DNA of 64,000 bases, from assembly GCA_903813345.2 (NCBI GenBank), contig CAIIXF020000005.1, forward strand, positions 18,293,375-18,357,374, written 5' to 3'. Source of the stretch: Owenia fusiformis. Taxonomy: Eukaryota > Annelida > Polychaeta > Sabellida > Oweniidae. Of the stretch, positions 1-13,700 are shown in pieces (the first letter of the stretch is position 1; the number at the start of each line of letters is the position of its first letter). A program made the position numbers and the translations under genes. Under the pieces are notes generated by a model, which saw nothing but the letters and a program-made list of their open reading frames with translations, searched no databases and was not told the DNA's origin.

Positions 1-955
1 GAGTTTATTCATAACTTCACCACACCTTGGATTGAATGTAACGCTAGAATGGTTGTTATAGCATGCTCTGCAATGGGGAGTACTATTATATTCCTGGCTT
101 TTTTAACAGCTGTTTTGTTAAGGTACTTTTGGAATGACATAAAGTACATCAAAATGGTGCGCAAAGCAAGAACACACGGGAGAAATGATCCAATACCAGA
201 AGCTCCAAGAGAGGATGGTTTTACAATTGAGGATGATGCCTTTATCAGCTACCATAGTGATAAACAGTTGTGGATTGAACGAGATTTGTGCAGGGAGTTA
301 GAAAATGGAGATGATATTAAGTTCACTCTGATGTATGATGATAGGATCATGCCTGGTGGCTCAATCTTTACATCACTAGGCAACGCCATCAACAGCTGTA
401 GGAGGATTCTATTTGTGGTGAGTCGTGGATGGGTAGCAGATGCCATGAACCAGTTCGAGGTGAGTATATTATATACACTGTACTACAAGTATATGAATTT
501 TCAAAAATTATTCGAATTAATTAAGATTCAATTTGAAAATAAATAAATGAAAAAGGTTCATGCTGCACTCACTTCAAACCATAGAAATTTAACCTGTATA
601 TCTCTAGTTTGACCGAAGATATTACAGTTTCAACCTACACCTGCATTTTCTCACTACAAGTGTATTACTACATATTTTTGTCAAGGCTAAATCATCGTGA
701 AAATTACAGATACATATGATCTGTTTTCTGGTACAACAGGTTGATATGGCCTTGGTGAAGATGCTAGATGACCACAGGGACATGATCATTGTGCTTCTCA
801 TGGAACACATCCCTAAAACGGAGATGCCTGACAAGCTAAAAATGATGGTGAAACACAACACCTGCCTCAGGTGGAGTGACAATGAGAGACTACAGGCAAA
901 GTTCTGGAGGGACCTAAAACTGGAACTGGGGAAACATCACTTGGAGAAAACATAA
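1..955 (+). CDS. Toll-like receptor, C-terminal part (membrane segment and TIR domain)
   Basis: Innate immune receptor; the cytoplasmic TIR domain recruits TIR adaptors such as MyD88. The frame is open from base 1, so the leucine-rich ectodomain lies left of the window. Exon A is 1-459 (donor gtgagt) and exon B 740-955 (acceptor acag, stop TAA); the join is in phase 0. The 224 visible residues hold the end of the ectodomain, a hydrophobic segment at about residues 17-43, a basic linker, and the TIR. TIR box 1 is DAFISYH, box 2 is DRIMPG (the usual pattern is RDxxPG) and box 3 is KFW near the end. The intron cuts the TIR just after NQFE. The family call is secure; the orthology group cannot be assigned without the ectodomain. 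Confidence 0.93.
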
Positions 956-2560
956 AGCCACAGTATTAGGAAAACATTGTTAATTGGAGAATACATAAAG
1001 CTTGACCATAAATTCACACACACTGAGTTTGATACATTATGTCATTATTTATCAATTATATCACTGCTCAGTGTACGGGCAAACCCATGCGGGTGTATAT
1101 AGTTACATATGATTATATTATAACAATATGTCACAAACATAGTTCCAACATAGTTCTCTATTGTGAGAAAACTTACTCATACATAGCCACTTTTAAATAG
1201 TGTCTGGCTCTTTACAAGTATAATAGACGCGAATAGATGCGAGTAGAAATAATCATGATTTACGTCATTTATATATTCAAAATTAGGTCAAAGTGATGCC
1301 ATATTTGAAATCTACATGTAAAAGTACATCTAGAAAATATGGTTTTGAAAATTGTTTATCAACTTTAATTTTTGGGAAAGCATGACTTCTAGTTCGGGGA
1401 GATTCCCATAGACCCCATGTTACAAAACGTGAAATATCTTTTCTTGTATTGAATAGATAATATTTTCTTTTACTGGACATATCTTAATTTGCATTAACTA
1501 TTGGAGACATGAGGGTGATATGAAAATTGAACCACTGAAACAGATGAATATTTAAGTTAAAGGGAGCTTTCTACTATACCCGCCATGTTATCTGACCCGA
1601 ATGAGCCACCTATTGGTGAAACTGGTAACTACCTACTCGTATCTGAGTTATTGCATTACTAAGCGTTCACTTGGTGAACCATTTTATATTTCTTCAATCA
1701 ATATAAGCTTCACTATTATAAGATACTTGAGCTCATTGATAAGAGACACAACTATTCACATTCATAAGTATGTTTATTCTATCTATCTTCTTTTTAATGC
1801 CTCTGTGCATTTTCAAACAAAAAGGTGTCACGCAGGATTGTGTACCTATACATGGTGACCACAAAAACTTTGACCCATTAATTTTGGAATAACTTTTTTA
1901 TTATGATGTGATCTTCTAGAATTATCATGTGGAGATATAGTGTTTCATGCGTTCCATGATGTACTTGCTGTAAAATATGTCAACCTGTTCATATTTCATG
2001 ATTTTCTTAATATGTGAGCCTATTGGAGATGACAAAATTGGGACTGAGCATAAGTGTTCACAGTGAGAGGTGTTTCGGATTAGAGAGGTGTTCAGATATA
2101 GAGATTACACTGTATGTACAATAGCATCAACAACTTTGAGATGTAGAAATCATGTTTTCATTCAAATCATGCTCATATGACTCATATAATAAATCAATTT
2201 TTGAAAATACAAGTTCAGATATTTGAGGTGCCTGTTTTTGTGATTATTTAAGTTATTTCTGGATTTCATTATTAGATAAATAATGACAAAGTTTGATTTC
2301 TGGACTGGATTTCTGGACATTTTTTGCATGATTTTATGCATGCAAATGCAGAATATGATTAAGTCTCAAAGCCGCTGATTCTGCTTGTAATGTGTGTCTC
2401 ACTGTTTCATGCATTGGAAACTAAAAGGGTATATTGGGTGACAAGCTCGCTTTCATTGATCAATGCGATCTTTGTGGCCAGATATGGACTACCCAACTTG
2501 CTAATTGATATTATTATGTAATATTAAATAAAGCAATTACATGTACACCAACACAAATTG
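956..2560 (+). other. Probable TLR 3' UTR and non-coding DNA
   Basis: No convincing exon on either strand. An AATAAA at 2527-2532 followed by a T/G-rich stretch is a candidate poly(A) site for the Toll-like receptor, which would give a 3' UTR of about 1.6 kb. About 2030-2115 is a fragment of the dispersed GAACACCTCT repeat seen elsewhere in the window, in reverse orientation to the copy at 5890. Confidence 0.4.
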
Positions 2561-4517
2561 TATTTGTTTTGTCCAATTAGCAACTGAGCAGATCAAAGGA
2601 AGAGACACAAAAGACAAAAGTTATTGATTTGCAATTTTGGGGTCACCCTATACATGATGACTTCCTAGTGTAGTTAGTTTTCGAAAGAAACTTTATAGTC
2701 AAATAAACATACCATATATGTACATAATATGAGCTCATCTTTGTGTTTGCTTTGAATATCCTGGTTAGGATCATCAATTATAACTTCAGAGACTGGAATG
2801 TGGGATGATCTCATAAGCATCTTTTGTATTTGATAATACTTGAAATACTATTGTGTATACAACCCAATAGAATGAAAGCCACCATTCAGCTCATTCTTGA
2901 CTGTTGTTTAAGTGCACATACCTATCACTTATATTCATTATTCAAACATTTTCCCCCAATTTTGAAAACTCGTTATTCACACGAGCGATACTGTATGAGG
3001 AAATTGCATTCCTTCTCTATCACTATTCCCATTTTAAACTACTGATCTGCTCTTTTTGGTTTAGTTTCTTAAATATTGAGTGAAATGCATATTATCACAC
3101 CCTAAATCCTTTAGATATTGTAAATGAAGGGTCAGCTGAGTGACCATGTTTTAAAAAGTTATCCCAAGCATTAAAATACTTCCAATTTGGTACAGAATGT
3201 AATAAATAAATAAAAATATTTAGGAATTTAAGACCTGGACTAAGTGCAATGAGAAATGACCATTCCTTAAAGGTGGGGCTTTTCAAAATTTGCACAAGAT
3301 GTGGAAAATTGAGTGTTAATTTTAGGAAACAATAATTGAAAGGAATGGTCATTACACAAGGCATCGAGTCTTTGCCTTAAATTCTTTTCACATATTGCAA
3401 AATATTTTCTACAAAATCATCTACTTAAAGAACATATTTTCAATGAAACCTTTTGCAAGGGTCAAGCTGGCAAAGTATCAATTTCAATATTTAGAGTCCA
3501 GTCATCACCATGACAATGGTTTAACTAGTAACCTTGAGTTCGTTATTGGATGTATAACAGAAAGCAGTTACATGAAATAGCTTGGCTGGCTGGAATTGGA
3601 CACGCCTTGCCTTGCTATGTGTGAATTCACTATCATGGGAAATATAGCATCAAGATGGTCATACAGTATATGATATATGTCCCATGATTGTGAAATTTGC
3701 GTAACCCTAATATTCTTACTTTTGTTGTTTGGGTTCACTTCCAATAAGAACTTTTGTCATCCTCTTGGTTATGGATTTCGATCCTTTTTTGTCAAATGAA
3801 GAGGATGCGTTGGATCCAGTGGGTGTGGCAGCAGCTGGAATCACAAAAATATTATACAGTACTGTATAAAAGTTTGGTTTCAGGTAATATAATTTACTTG
3901 TTACATTTCCAAATACTTGGCATTTTTATATGGTGCTCAATGCGGTATTGAATAGTAATTACATGAACTATTTTAAACGTTTTTGAAATTGATATTCAAA
4001 TTACTTTTATAGCTTTCTTTGCTTTTCTCTCTTTTTTATTTATTTATTCTTTATTATTCTTTCAAAGCATTTCCTCCTACTAGCTTCCAACTATCTACTA
4101 AATGTTCTTCGTAGAACCTGGATTGAACATGGAAGGAAATTTTTTTATCTAGGTCAAGGTCAAAATCTAGATCAAATCTAAGTTTTTCAAGTTTCTCAAA
4201 GCTTGTCCTTATACTTGTACTTAATTATCTCTTTTGATGAAATACATTCTAACTAGATTTAAGCATTCTCAACAAACGTTTAGCCTTAAAAGATATTTGA
4301 ATGGGACCATTTGAATTTGGTTTGGGTGAAGAGGGCAAATCCTCGAAATTAAAATAAACCTTGATTAGAATATCTTCTTATAGAAATGAGCCAAAAATTG
4401 TTAACTGAGTGAGAATAATTATGATTGGTTCTGGAATTCTGCAAAAATGCATTGCAATTTGAGTGTACCTGTATGTGGAACAATATCATGCATGTTCAAT
4501 TATAAAATGTTGTTTAC
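2561..4517. other. Gene-poor gap between TLR and WDR11
   Basis: I searched both strands for further WDR11 exons and saw none. A hairpin with arms around AATGACCATTCCTT lies at 3253-3356. A short coding-like island starting with ATG at 3771 (+) is described under findings. The rest is AT-rich with homopolymer runs. Confidence 0.5.
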
Positions 4518-7242
4518 CTTGCGAACTTGGACTGGAGATGTAGAACTTCTTGCCATTACTGGAAGGGGCTTTGCTTATGTTGAAGTCATCCACAAACAGG
4601 ATACAGTCTGAACCAAGGACTACAAATACAGAGAAGCATTTAATACTACCCCATACAATCAGGGTTCAGGACTAAGGTTGAAAATATGATTGCCCAATTT
4701 AACATATTAGCATTCAGTTGCCATTGGCAGTCAGGAAGCTATGGGTTTTGAGGCCTTATGTAACACACGAAAAACACGATTCATAATATATCACATTTTT
4801 AGACTATTTACATGTCTTACAAAAATCAGCGAAAATGTGTCAATTGATTTTATTACAAATTAAATGTTTGTTTCGGGATGCATTACTGTATTGTGAATAT
4901 CATTCTACTTTGCTTCTACTATTTATTCACTGAAATATGATCGAAAAAATGATATGCACATGTAAATTATGTTTTAGTTGATAATTACAAAAAAGGTTCA
5001 AAATCTATTTGCATATAAAAAAAAGATTGAGATTTCAAAATTCTAGCATATAAAACAGAATATATCTACTTACATGCTAATTTAGAAAATTCAAATGGAT
5101 CAAAAGCAAATGCCTGTAAAGTCTCAGTATAGGATTTCTTCCAAAGTTTAGTTCCAGTGTCCGCATTCCAGAGCACAAGTGTAGATGGTGGGTGGAGTGC
5201 GGCTAGCAGGTCATGAGAGGCATCCTGCCACTTCAGCCATTCTAGGTCTACAAATAACAGCCCATTTTGTAATCAACTATGTATGACACTCATTCGTGTA
5301 TGACGGCAGACTCAAGACCTTGCACTCATTCATGTATAACAACAGACTCAAGACATTGTACTCATGCATGACAGCAGACTCAATATTCTGCACTCGTTCA
5401 TTTATGACAGCAGACTCAGAAAAAGTAAATTATTTGAAAAGGTACATTTTAGGGTGGTTAAAATGGAATAAGAAAATCTCCCATAATCTGGCATTTACAC
5501 TTTACCTGCAATAGGTCTAGATCCATCAGAGAATTCAGCCCTGATAGCTGCTGAGGCCACGTCCCAGACAATTATGCGTCCACTGGCATCAGCTGATGCT
5601 ACACGCAGTGTGTAAGGACTTGTGATGTCATGATGGTAGTTCTCTCGCATCCATTTCACCTAATGTATAGATTGAAAATATAAGTCTTAAAAATGTGCTG
5701 GATGGGTTGAATGTATGTTTAATAGTAGTGGTGCAACTTGAATGCCAATACTTGCCATTCACTCATTGAATCCATCCCAGATGCTTGCTCGAACATGTTT
5801 TTTACATTCAAGTACGTAGGCATGTTGTAAAATTGTTATGTTGCGTTGTATAATAACCCAGGAATAAGTATTTTCTTTATGCACTGAACAAAAATAAAGT
5901 CACACCTCTCAATATGAACACCTTCAGTCCCAATTTTGTAATCTCCCATTGACTACCATGTAAAAGAAACCTTGAAATGTGAACACTTGCTGTTATAAAC
6001 ACTTTATCGCCATTCCAGTGATGTTTGGATTAAACAGGTTTTACTGTTTTAATGAGGAGTCATGACAGAAGCCTGATATTAGATTTTGATTATAAAGGTA
6101 TGTTATGTTTATTTACCTTGACAACAGTTGATCTGTGTTTGTCTAGTGCTTGCACAATCTGTATAGTCTTGGGATCAAATATCACAACAAGACTTTGGCA
6201 CCCATATGCCAGAAACCCTTGATAGCCCCTGAAATCATTGACAGAAGTTTAGATGTTAAATAATACTATAAGTTATTGAATGATTTGAAGTGCAATACAG
6301 GACATATTCTGCTCGAAAAATTCCGTATTGGAACAAGACGAAGTCGAGTGCCAATATAGAATATCGAGACAGAATATATCCTGTATTGCACTTCAAATCA
6401 TTCAATAACGCTTTTATCGTGTGATCTTCTGTATTGCTACTGAGATTGTCCCCCTGTACCAATATTTTCTGTATTGCAACGGAGATGATCAACGGGGACA
6501 ATCTCAGTAGCAATACAGATTGGTACAGCACAATAACTGACCAATCAGAAGGATTCATTTTACAGATCATACGATAAATTCATATTGACCAACATTTTGT
6601 AAAGATTCAGATTACAGAAGTTTACATGTAAAAGAATACTATAATACAAATATTCAATTCTATTCCACAAGTGTGAAAGATGTCACAGGTATTCACCAAA
6701 AATGGAATTAAATATTTGTTTTATTATTCACTGTTAAATTCCTCACTCACTTTAATGAAATAACAAACTATCTGGCACACGAACGGGGTCATATGGAGCG
6801 GGATGTGGAACCGTGAATATGGAAGAGTGAAAATTGACCAATTCTGGTTTTTTTTAGAAAACATCGCAGAATAATGAAATTCGCTCACTTGAGTCTCTAG
6901 CCAAATTACTTGCTGGAATATAGTGTTAGAAGAAGGTGGATTTGCCAAATTACCAATGCTGCTTGCACCACAAATGATTGGTGCACGGTATAGATAGAAG
7001 ACAATTATTGCTTACATTACATCTATAACAATAGTATTACTGAAAATATCGAAATAATATGTTATCAAAGTTGTCGCAATAACATACCAATCACACGCCC
7101 CTTTATTCAATGTGTTCGATATCCCAGTGATGGTCTTTGGAGCCAACTTCATATTCATTCGAATCTTAAGCTCATCTGTCTTTCCAGCTGCATCCACTCG
7201 AGTCATTGAGACCTTACTTAAGTTAGGATTGGCCACTGACAT
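4518..7242 (-). CDS. WDR11: WD repeat-containing protein 11, first five coding exons only
   Basis: WDR11 is a large beta-propeller protein of the trans-Golgi/endosome tethering complex, also tied to hedgehog signalling. Exons in coding order: 7242-7088, 6228-6117, 5659-5506, 5247-5074, 4619-4518. All junctions are canonical and the frame is continuous for 232 residues. The translation follows vertebrate WDR11 block by block: DWGYQGFLAYGCQSLVV, VKWMRENYHHDI, ASADASGRIIVWDVAS, LVLWNADTGTKLWKKSY, and KKFYISSPSS. The start is the ATG at 7242-7240, the first in frame. The usual length is about 1,220 residues, so roughly four fifths are missing. The last exon ends in a normal GT donor, so the gene is meant to continue leftwards, yet no exon 6 is visible before the Toll-like receptor gene on the other strand. 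Confidence 0.93.
5288..5422 (+). repeat. Tandem repeat, about 34-bp unit, in WDR11 intron 3
   Basis: About four imperfect copies of a unit built around ATGACAGCAGACTCAAGA. It lies fully inside an intron, and the apparent open frame over it is a by-product of the repeat. Confidence 0.7.
5890..6050. repeat. Dispersed repeat (GAACACC / AACAGGTTTTACTGT family)
   Basis: Begins near CACCTCTCAATATGAACACC and ends near AAACAGGTTTTACTGT. Related copies or fragments lie at about 2030-2115, 20765-20910, 22865-23015, 28610-28780 and 59440-59670. The ends are loosely inverted, as expected of a small non-autonomous DNA element. This copy sits in WDR11 intron 2. Confidence 0.6.
6256..6550. repeat. Double-hairpin MITE-like element in WDR11 intron 2
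   Basis: Two adjacent inverted repeats. The first has about 40-bp arms (around TGAAGTGCAATACAGGA) at 6268-6310 and 6370-6408. The second has about 25-bp arms (around GCTACTGAGATTGTCCCC) at 6430-6457 and 6494-6519. No coding capacity is seen. Confidence 0.65.
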
Positions 7243-7789
7243 TAGTTTATTCTGCAAATTCTAAATTGATTCAAAAATTTTCATTTTTCAGGAAATCAAC
7301 ACCAGACAAGACTAATCAATCAATAATATTTTTCATTGGTCACTCAGGGAAATTTTGCTACAAATCTAATGAAATTGCTTCTATATATGATAAATCGAGT
7401 TTAAAAATTATTATATTGGCTAGAGATGTAATATAGAAACGGATAATCAACGAAAATAACTAGATAAATGTTGCTTGATTAGTACAGAATATGGCATTGT
7501 GGGATAGAAAAATCGTCAGCTTTGAAAATATTGAAAATTTTCTCCACACCTGCGTTCCTTACTCTTGATTGAATGAATAAAACCTTATGATATAATTAGC
7601 GGAAATATATAGTATAGTTATCTATACACAAAGTAACAAATAACGGGGTATACTTAAACAACTAGCACAAAAATGACTCTTCAAATAATCAAATTTTGAC
7701 ACGTTCACGAATTTTTTCAGAGAAAAACATTTTATTTTCCTTTTTTATTTATTGTATAAATGAACAGGAATAAATTATAACACATCAGG
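7243..7789. promoter_or_regulatory. Shared divergent promoter region of WDR11 and the lipid phosphatase
   Basis: The two start codons point away from each other across 547 bp, so both promoters and 5' UTRs must fit here unless untranslated exons lie elsewhere. The DNA is AT-rich; I saw no convincing TATA box or CpG cluster. Confidence 0.45.
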
Positions 7790-10700
7790 ATGGATAAGAG
7801 GATATTGATCGAAGTGTTTGGCAGAGTTCTCCTGATCTGTATATTTGTGTAAGTACTGAATTATATAACAATTTACCCTATTATCGCCCACTACAGTATG
7901 CTTCAAAGGCAAGTAGTATGCATAGAACCTGACAGATAAGAAAGACTATTGTACAATAAAATATAGAAAAATATATTCATATTGCACACAAATGACATTT
8001 GTATATCTTGGATTGCTTGTGAATTGGCTTATAAAGTCTGTAACCTCTTATATTTTGATAGACGTCAATACGCCCAAATCCAAACAGGGGGGTAAACACG
8101 AACGGGTTCCAAATAATGGCAAGCAGATCATTAAATTGAATAATAGTACCTCTACTACCTCTTCATAATATTTATAGCCTGAAAGATACAATATAATGAT
8201 GTATACCAACAATCTTACAATAAAATAATCAATTATGATGATTTAGGTGTTCGGAATTACCCCCATGCTAGTGTTTGGAATTACCCCCACAAACTATGTA
8301 CGCTTAAATAAATAGATGTCAGTAATAAATGATTTAAATTTGGGTTTCTTGATATGCAGGGGTGACAGGATCCAGTATCATAAGTTAAGGGTATCATATA
8401 ATGATATACCATCAATCTAATAATTAAAACAATTAAGTTTAAGTTAAGTGTTTGGAATTACCCCCATGCAAGTGTTCGGATTTACCCCCCAAAAAAACTC
8501 CTGTTCAGAATTACCCCCCTAAAATACCTTGTAGTAAAAATGGAATAACCCAGATATTTTTTACAATTTTTCGTAATTTTTTCTGCAAATGCATTCTACA
8601 GTGGATAATACACATAATATATATAGAATCATAGCATAGATGTGCAGTACAGCCAAGCTAACTACATCTTTTGATGGGGGTGTTTGGAAATAGACGTACT
8701 GACTCTACTTTCTGCCTAGACTAGATCTACAGTGGGGGACAAAAATAAAACTCAACATTCACAAGTTGTCACAATGAGCTAATTTCCAAGTTTCGTGTCT
8801 CAAACTCTCTCAAGCGGTAGAAAAATAATTCCCGTTCACTAAAGTAGCACAATAAATGAATCCAAAGCTTCATACCTGCAAATAATGGATAAATCCCTAC
8901 CAAATCAAATGAATGTTTTCATGAATCGCCATGTTTGTTATCCAAGGACGGTTGACTCCCAGAATGCAACATCAGTTACCGTATTTACTCATGACAGGTT
9001 TCAAAATTGTGGAACAGCATTTTGAAAGCTGGCACGTGTCATGTTGCATTCTGGGAGCCAATCCTCCGTTCCGGCGCAGGTGGGCGACAAAATCACCTCA
9101 ACATTTGAAGAGTCGGCATAACATGTGAATATCCACTTCGACTTTTGAAGTTCTTATTTGTCATTAGGGACACAAATTCCACTATATTTGGACTTACTCA
9201 GACGGAGAAAATAGAGCACTGAATACACTGAGGTAAGAATTTATTACATGTGCGACAGCATGTAATTTTCATAGCTGTTGCAATTCTTTATGATCCCCAC
9301 TGTATCCTTCGTCTGAATAAATTCAAACTATAAGTTTCCTATTGTAAAATGTGGTGTTGGATAAATGTTACGATAAGTTTGTTTAATGATAAAATGAATT
9401 GCTATGAAGAAATTACAATACTGTTTTTACGTATATTGTCCTCTTACTGAAGATATTCATAAAATATACAGAATCTTCTTGTACTGAAGGCATTGATAAG
9501 GTCTAGCCGTTTTGGCAATTTCAATTCTCAGATTAAACGAGATTTAACTAATGACGTCAGTCTATTTGTAAACAAATAACACGTGGAGAGGTCTATGTCT
9601 ATGTCAATAATCTGCAAAAGGCCTGATAAGCCCATATTAAAGCAGATATACTGTACATGCAGGGCTGCGAGAGCGAAGCGACTGCGCAAGCGGAGCGAGC
9701 CTAAGCTAGGGGGTCCGGGAGTTCTTCCCCCAGAAAATTTTTATAATGTACATTTCATATGGTGCATTCTAAGCATTTCTGGCAATAATTTGGTAACGTT
9801 TTTTCATAAAATTTAGATTTCAAATTTCCCGCAAAAAATAATTGCAAAAATTCTTATATGCTCAGCTAAAAGCTAATATCGTGTAAAATCATGATTTATA
9901 AACAAATTGTGAATTTTGGCTGTGGTTACTACAGTTTAGACTGTGGTTACTACCTTCTATGATAGATAGGTTGTGGCGGCACTCAATTAGAGTTTGGCGC
10001 CCCGCCACACTCTAAAAGCGTAGCGAGAGCCCTGACATGTATAATTATATTTAGGTGGGTGGAAACATTATGGAAGCGTATTTATAAATGGAATTTGTGT
10101 CTATGTGAATAACATATTACGATTCTTACAATTCAGTTTTGAGTTTTGGTAGTTAATGGCCCTTAATTATTGACTAATGAGGTTGACTGACCAGCTTCTA
10201 TTTACCTTATACTAAGAATTAGCATAATTTTGGCTGCATAAGATGATATCTCATCAGAATCCTCAATCTATGACAAATTAATAGGGTTTTGGAAATATCA
10301 GAAATATCAGGCTGATATTCCAAGGTATGAACACATCATACCTTGGAAATCCAAGATGCATCAGAGGTTAACATGACAAAGTTGCTCTGATTTAGGTCGA
10401 TATCATATTATAATATTACAAGTTAGTATATCAGTATTTAGAAAGGGACCTAGGAATTGTTATAACATAAGGGCAAGTACAATTAGCAGTAGTTATACTT
10501 AACAAAAGATTAATAGAAACAATTTTATAATGAGGCCATAATAATGCCGAAATCAAATTTAATCTTAATGGTTTACATTTAATTTTTGTGATTTTCAGTT
10601 ATACTGAGGAACTTACACCATTTTTTCGAGAGATCCAACCTGAAGAAATGTGGCTTTACAAGAATCCTCGCACAACCAGTTTTGTTCCGTCACCACTTCT

Positions 10701-13700
10701 TTGGGTAGGTACACATCCCTAAAAAGCATGTCAAAAAAATGTTTATAAGCCTTGAAATGATTACTTATTTAAATAAAGGGACTAGAATGGATAGAGAAAA
10801 GTTGTGAGTACGTTCAGGAAGTTTTTCACAATGTAACAATATTTTTGCTCTTATCATGATTCCATGTCATGCTTATTTTCCCCAGACGAACAGATCTGAC
10901 TGTTCCTGATTTTAGGATAACCCTTTGCTTTTTAAGGTGTAATGAATTTGGACATTTCTGGATCTTAGATCTCAATGGTTTGGCTTGAAACATGTATTGT
11001 ATAAACACTTTATAGGACAGAAAATTCATAATGGCTACCTCAACATTGACCAATAATTCAAAAAACTAATCAGTTTTAGATTATCATAAAAAGAAACACC
11101 CCTGAAAATTTGAAATCAAACCATCAAACATTTTGCCTGGAATAATGTAGACAATAGATACTACGTCTTTACATACAAGATTTTAGGCTGAAAACCCAAA
11201 ATGTTCACCTTAACATTTACAAAGAATTCCCAAAAACTAATCATCTCTAGATTTTCATACAAAGAAACATTCCTGGAAATTTGAAATCAATCCATCAAAT
11301 AGTTTGTCTGAAAATCCATAATGGCCACGCCAAAACTAATTATTAGTTTGATATTTTCATTCAAAGAAACATCCTTTAAAATTTGAAATCAATCCATCAA
11401 ATATATAAAGTGACATAAACACGTATATACCATTGTAAATACCGTTATGTGGCACCTAATACTCCCTCTTAGGGGTCAAAGCCACTACAACCTGTAAATA
11501 TGTTACATTGATTTTAATAAAAAATAAATGAAATAAAATAAAAAATGAACAGCTATACATTGAGGATAAACTGAACAATTTTGACAGTCATTGAGTATAT
11601 TAAAGTAATTGTTGTTTCCAACGTATGAAAATCTATAACTGATAAGTTTTAGCCCATTCTGTCTGTCTGTCCGTCAACAATAGTGGCATGTTTTAAAGCC
11701 TCTGTCGATAGGATTCCTGTTTTAAGTTATTTCTGTTCAACTTCAATACAGAAAAGTCCCCTATGACTCCTGGTTCAAAAGCTCGCCTATTTTCAAAATG
11801 GCCACCATTTTTGTCTCGCGAAATTCACTTTTGAGTGGCACGTTTTAAAACCTCTGTCGATAGGATTCCTGTTTTAAGTTATTTCTGTTCAACATCAATA
11901 CAGAAAAGTCCCCTATGACTCCTGGTTCAAAAGCTCGCCTATTTTCAAAATGGCCGCCATTTTTGTCTCGCGAAATTCCCTTTTGACCCATTTCCTAGCT
12001 TTACAAATAATTTCAGGTGTCCTACATTGTAAAAATCCATGTCAATGTAAAGAGTAGATATATGAAATAATTTTGTTACAAAAAATCAGCGAAAAATTGT
12101 ATCCATTTTTTTTATTTTTCAGCCATTTTAGTTAACATTGATTTGTCTATCTGACTTGTGAAATCCACTTTTCCGTCAACAACAGTGGTACGTTTTAAAA
12201 CTTCTGTCGATAGGATTCCTGTTTTAAGTTATTTCTGTTCAACATCAATACAGAAAACTCCCCATTGACTCCTGGCTCAAAAGCTCGCCTATTTTCAAAA
12301 TGGCCGCCATTTTTGTCTCGCGAAATTCACTTTTGACCTATTTCCTAGCTTTACAAATAATTTCAAGTGTCCTACATTGTAAAAATCCATGTCAATGTAA
12401 AGAGTAGATGTATGAAATAATTTTGTTACGAAAAATCAGCAAAAAATTATATCCATTTTTTTTATTTTCAGCCATTTTAGTTAACATTGATTTGTCCATC
12501 TGTCTCGCAAAATCCACTTTTGGACCATTTGCCTTAAACCCTCTGTCGATAGGATTCCCGTTTAAGTTAATTTTGTTCAACATCAATACAAAAAACTCTC
12601 CTATGACTCTTGGTTCAAAAGCTCGCCTATTTTCAAAATGGTCACCATTCTTGTCTCGCGAAATTCACTTTTGGCCCATTTCCTAGCTTTACAAATAATT
12701 TCAGCTGTCCTGCATTGTAAAAAGCCATGTCACTGTAAAGAGTAGTTGTATGAAATAATTTTGTTACAAAAAATCGGCAAAATATTATATCCGTTTTTTT
12801 TATCTTCAGCCATTTTAGTTAACATTGATTTCGTCCATCTGTCTCTTAGTCAGTCCAAAATAGTGGCAAATTTTAAACCTCTGTCAACACTTTTTAAATC
12901 CTCTGTAGATAGGATTTCCGATTTAAAATATTTTTGTTCAACATCAATAAAGAAAAAAAAACTGTGACTCCTGCTTCAAAATCTCGCCTATTTTCAAAAT
13001 GGCAACCATTTTTGTCTCGGGGAAATTCACTTTTGGCCCATTTCCTAGCTTTACAAATAAGTTCAGGTGTCCTGCATTGTAAAAAGCCATGTCTTTGTAA
13101 AGAGTAGTTGTATGAAATTATTTTGTCACAAAAAATCTGCAAAAAATGATACCCGTCTTTTTTATTTTCACTTTTGAGCAACACCATGTGAGCCCAGTAC
13201 CCACGGTACTAATTTTTACTTAACATGTACTAGGTAATTCATAAACTTTTGTATTAATAATATTTCATTTTCAGATGCTTGTTGCGTTAGCTCAGATTAC
13301 CATAATAGTTGTAGGAATTATACGTAAAGACAAATTGGACACCATGTATGCATTGTTAGGTAACTACTGCAATTTGTGGGCACTTTGAGCATGTTGAATT
13401 TTTGAGCAAAATGTCAATATATTTAAAAGCATCAATATTTTATGTCAGAGTTAGAGTGAATGGGTCAGAATTCAATATTTACAGAAATTAATATTCTTAT
13501 CTTCAATAAGTGTCGATAAATTACCAAACTTCTCTTTTATTTGGCATCAAAATGTCACATTTTTGACTGCTTTTTATTTTTGAATTTTTTTTTGTAGGTA
13601 TAAATCTTAGTACATTTCTAAATGGTATTGTGACAAATGTCATCAAGAATATAGTAGGAAGGTAAATTCATTATTTTTTATAAAATAGACTATTAGGGCT

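Noticed and set aside
3095-3364. 89-codon minus-strand frame
   Set aside because: It covers a hairpin and AT-rich DNA, matches no WDR11 exon and has no other recognisable motif.
12392-13187. Open frames in both orientations
   Set aside because: They lie fully in the long tandem units of 11640-13190 and share the same repeated peptide phrases.
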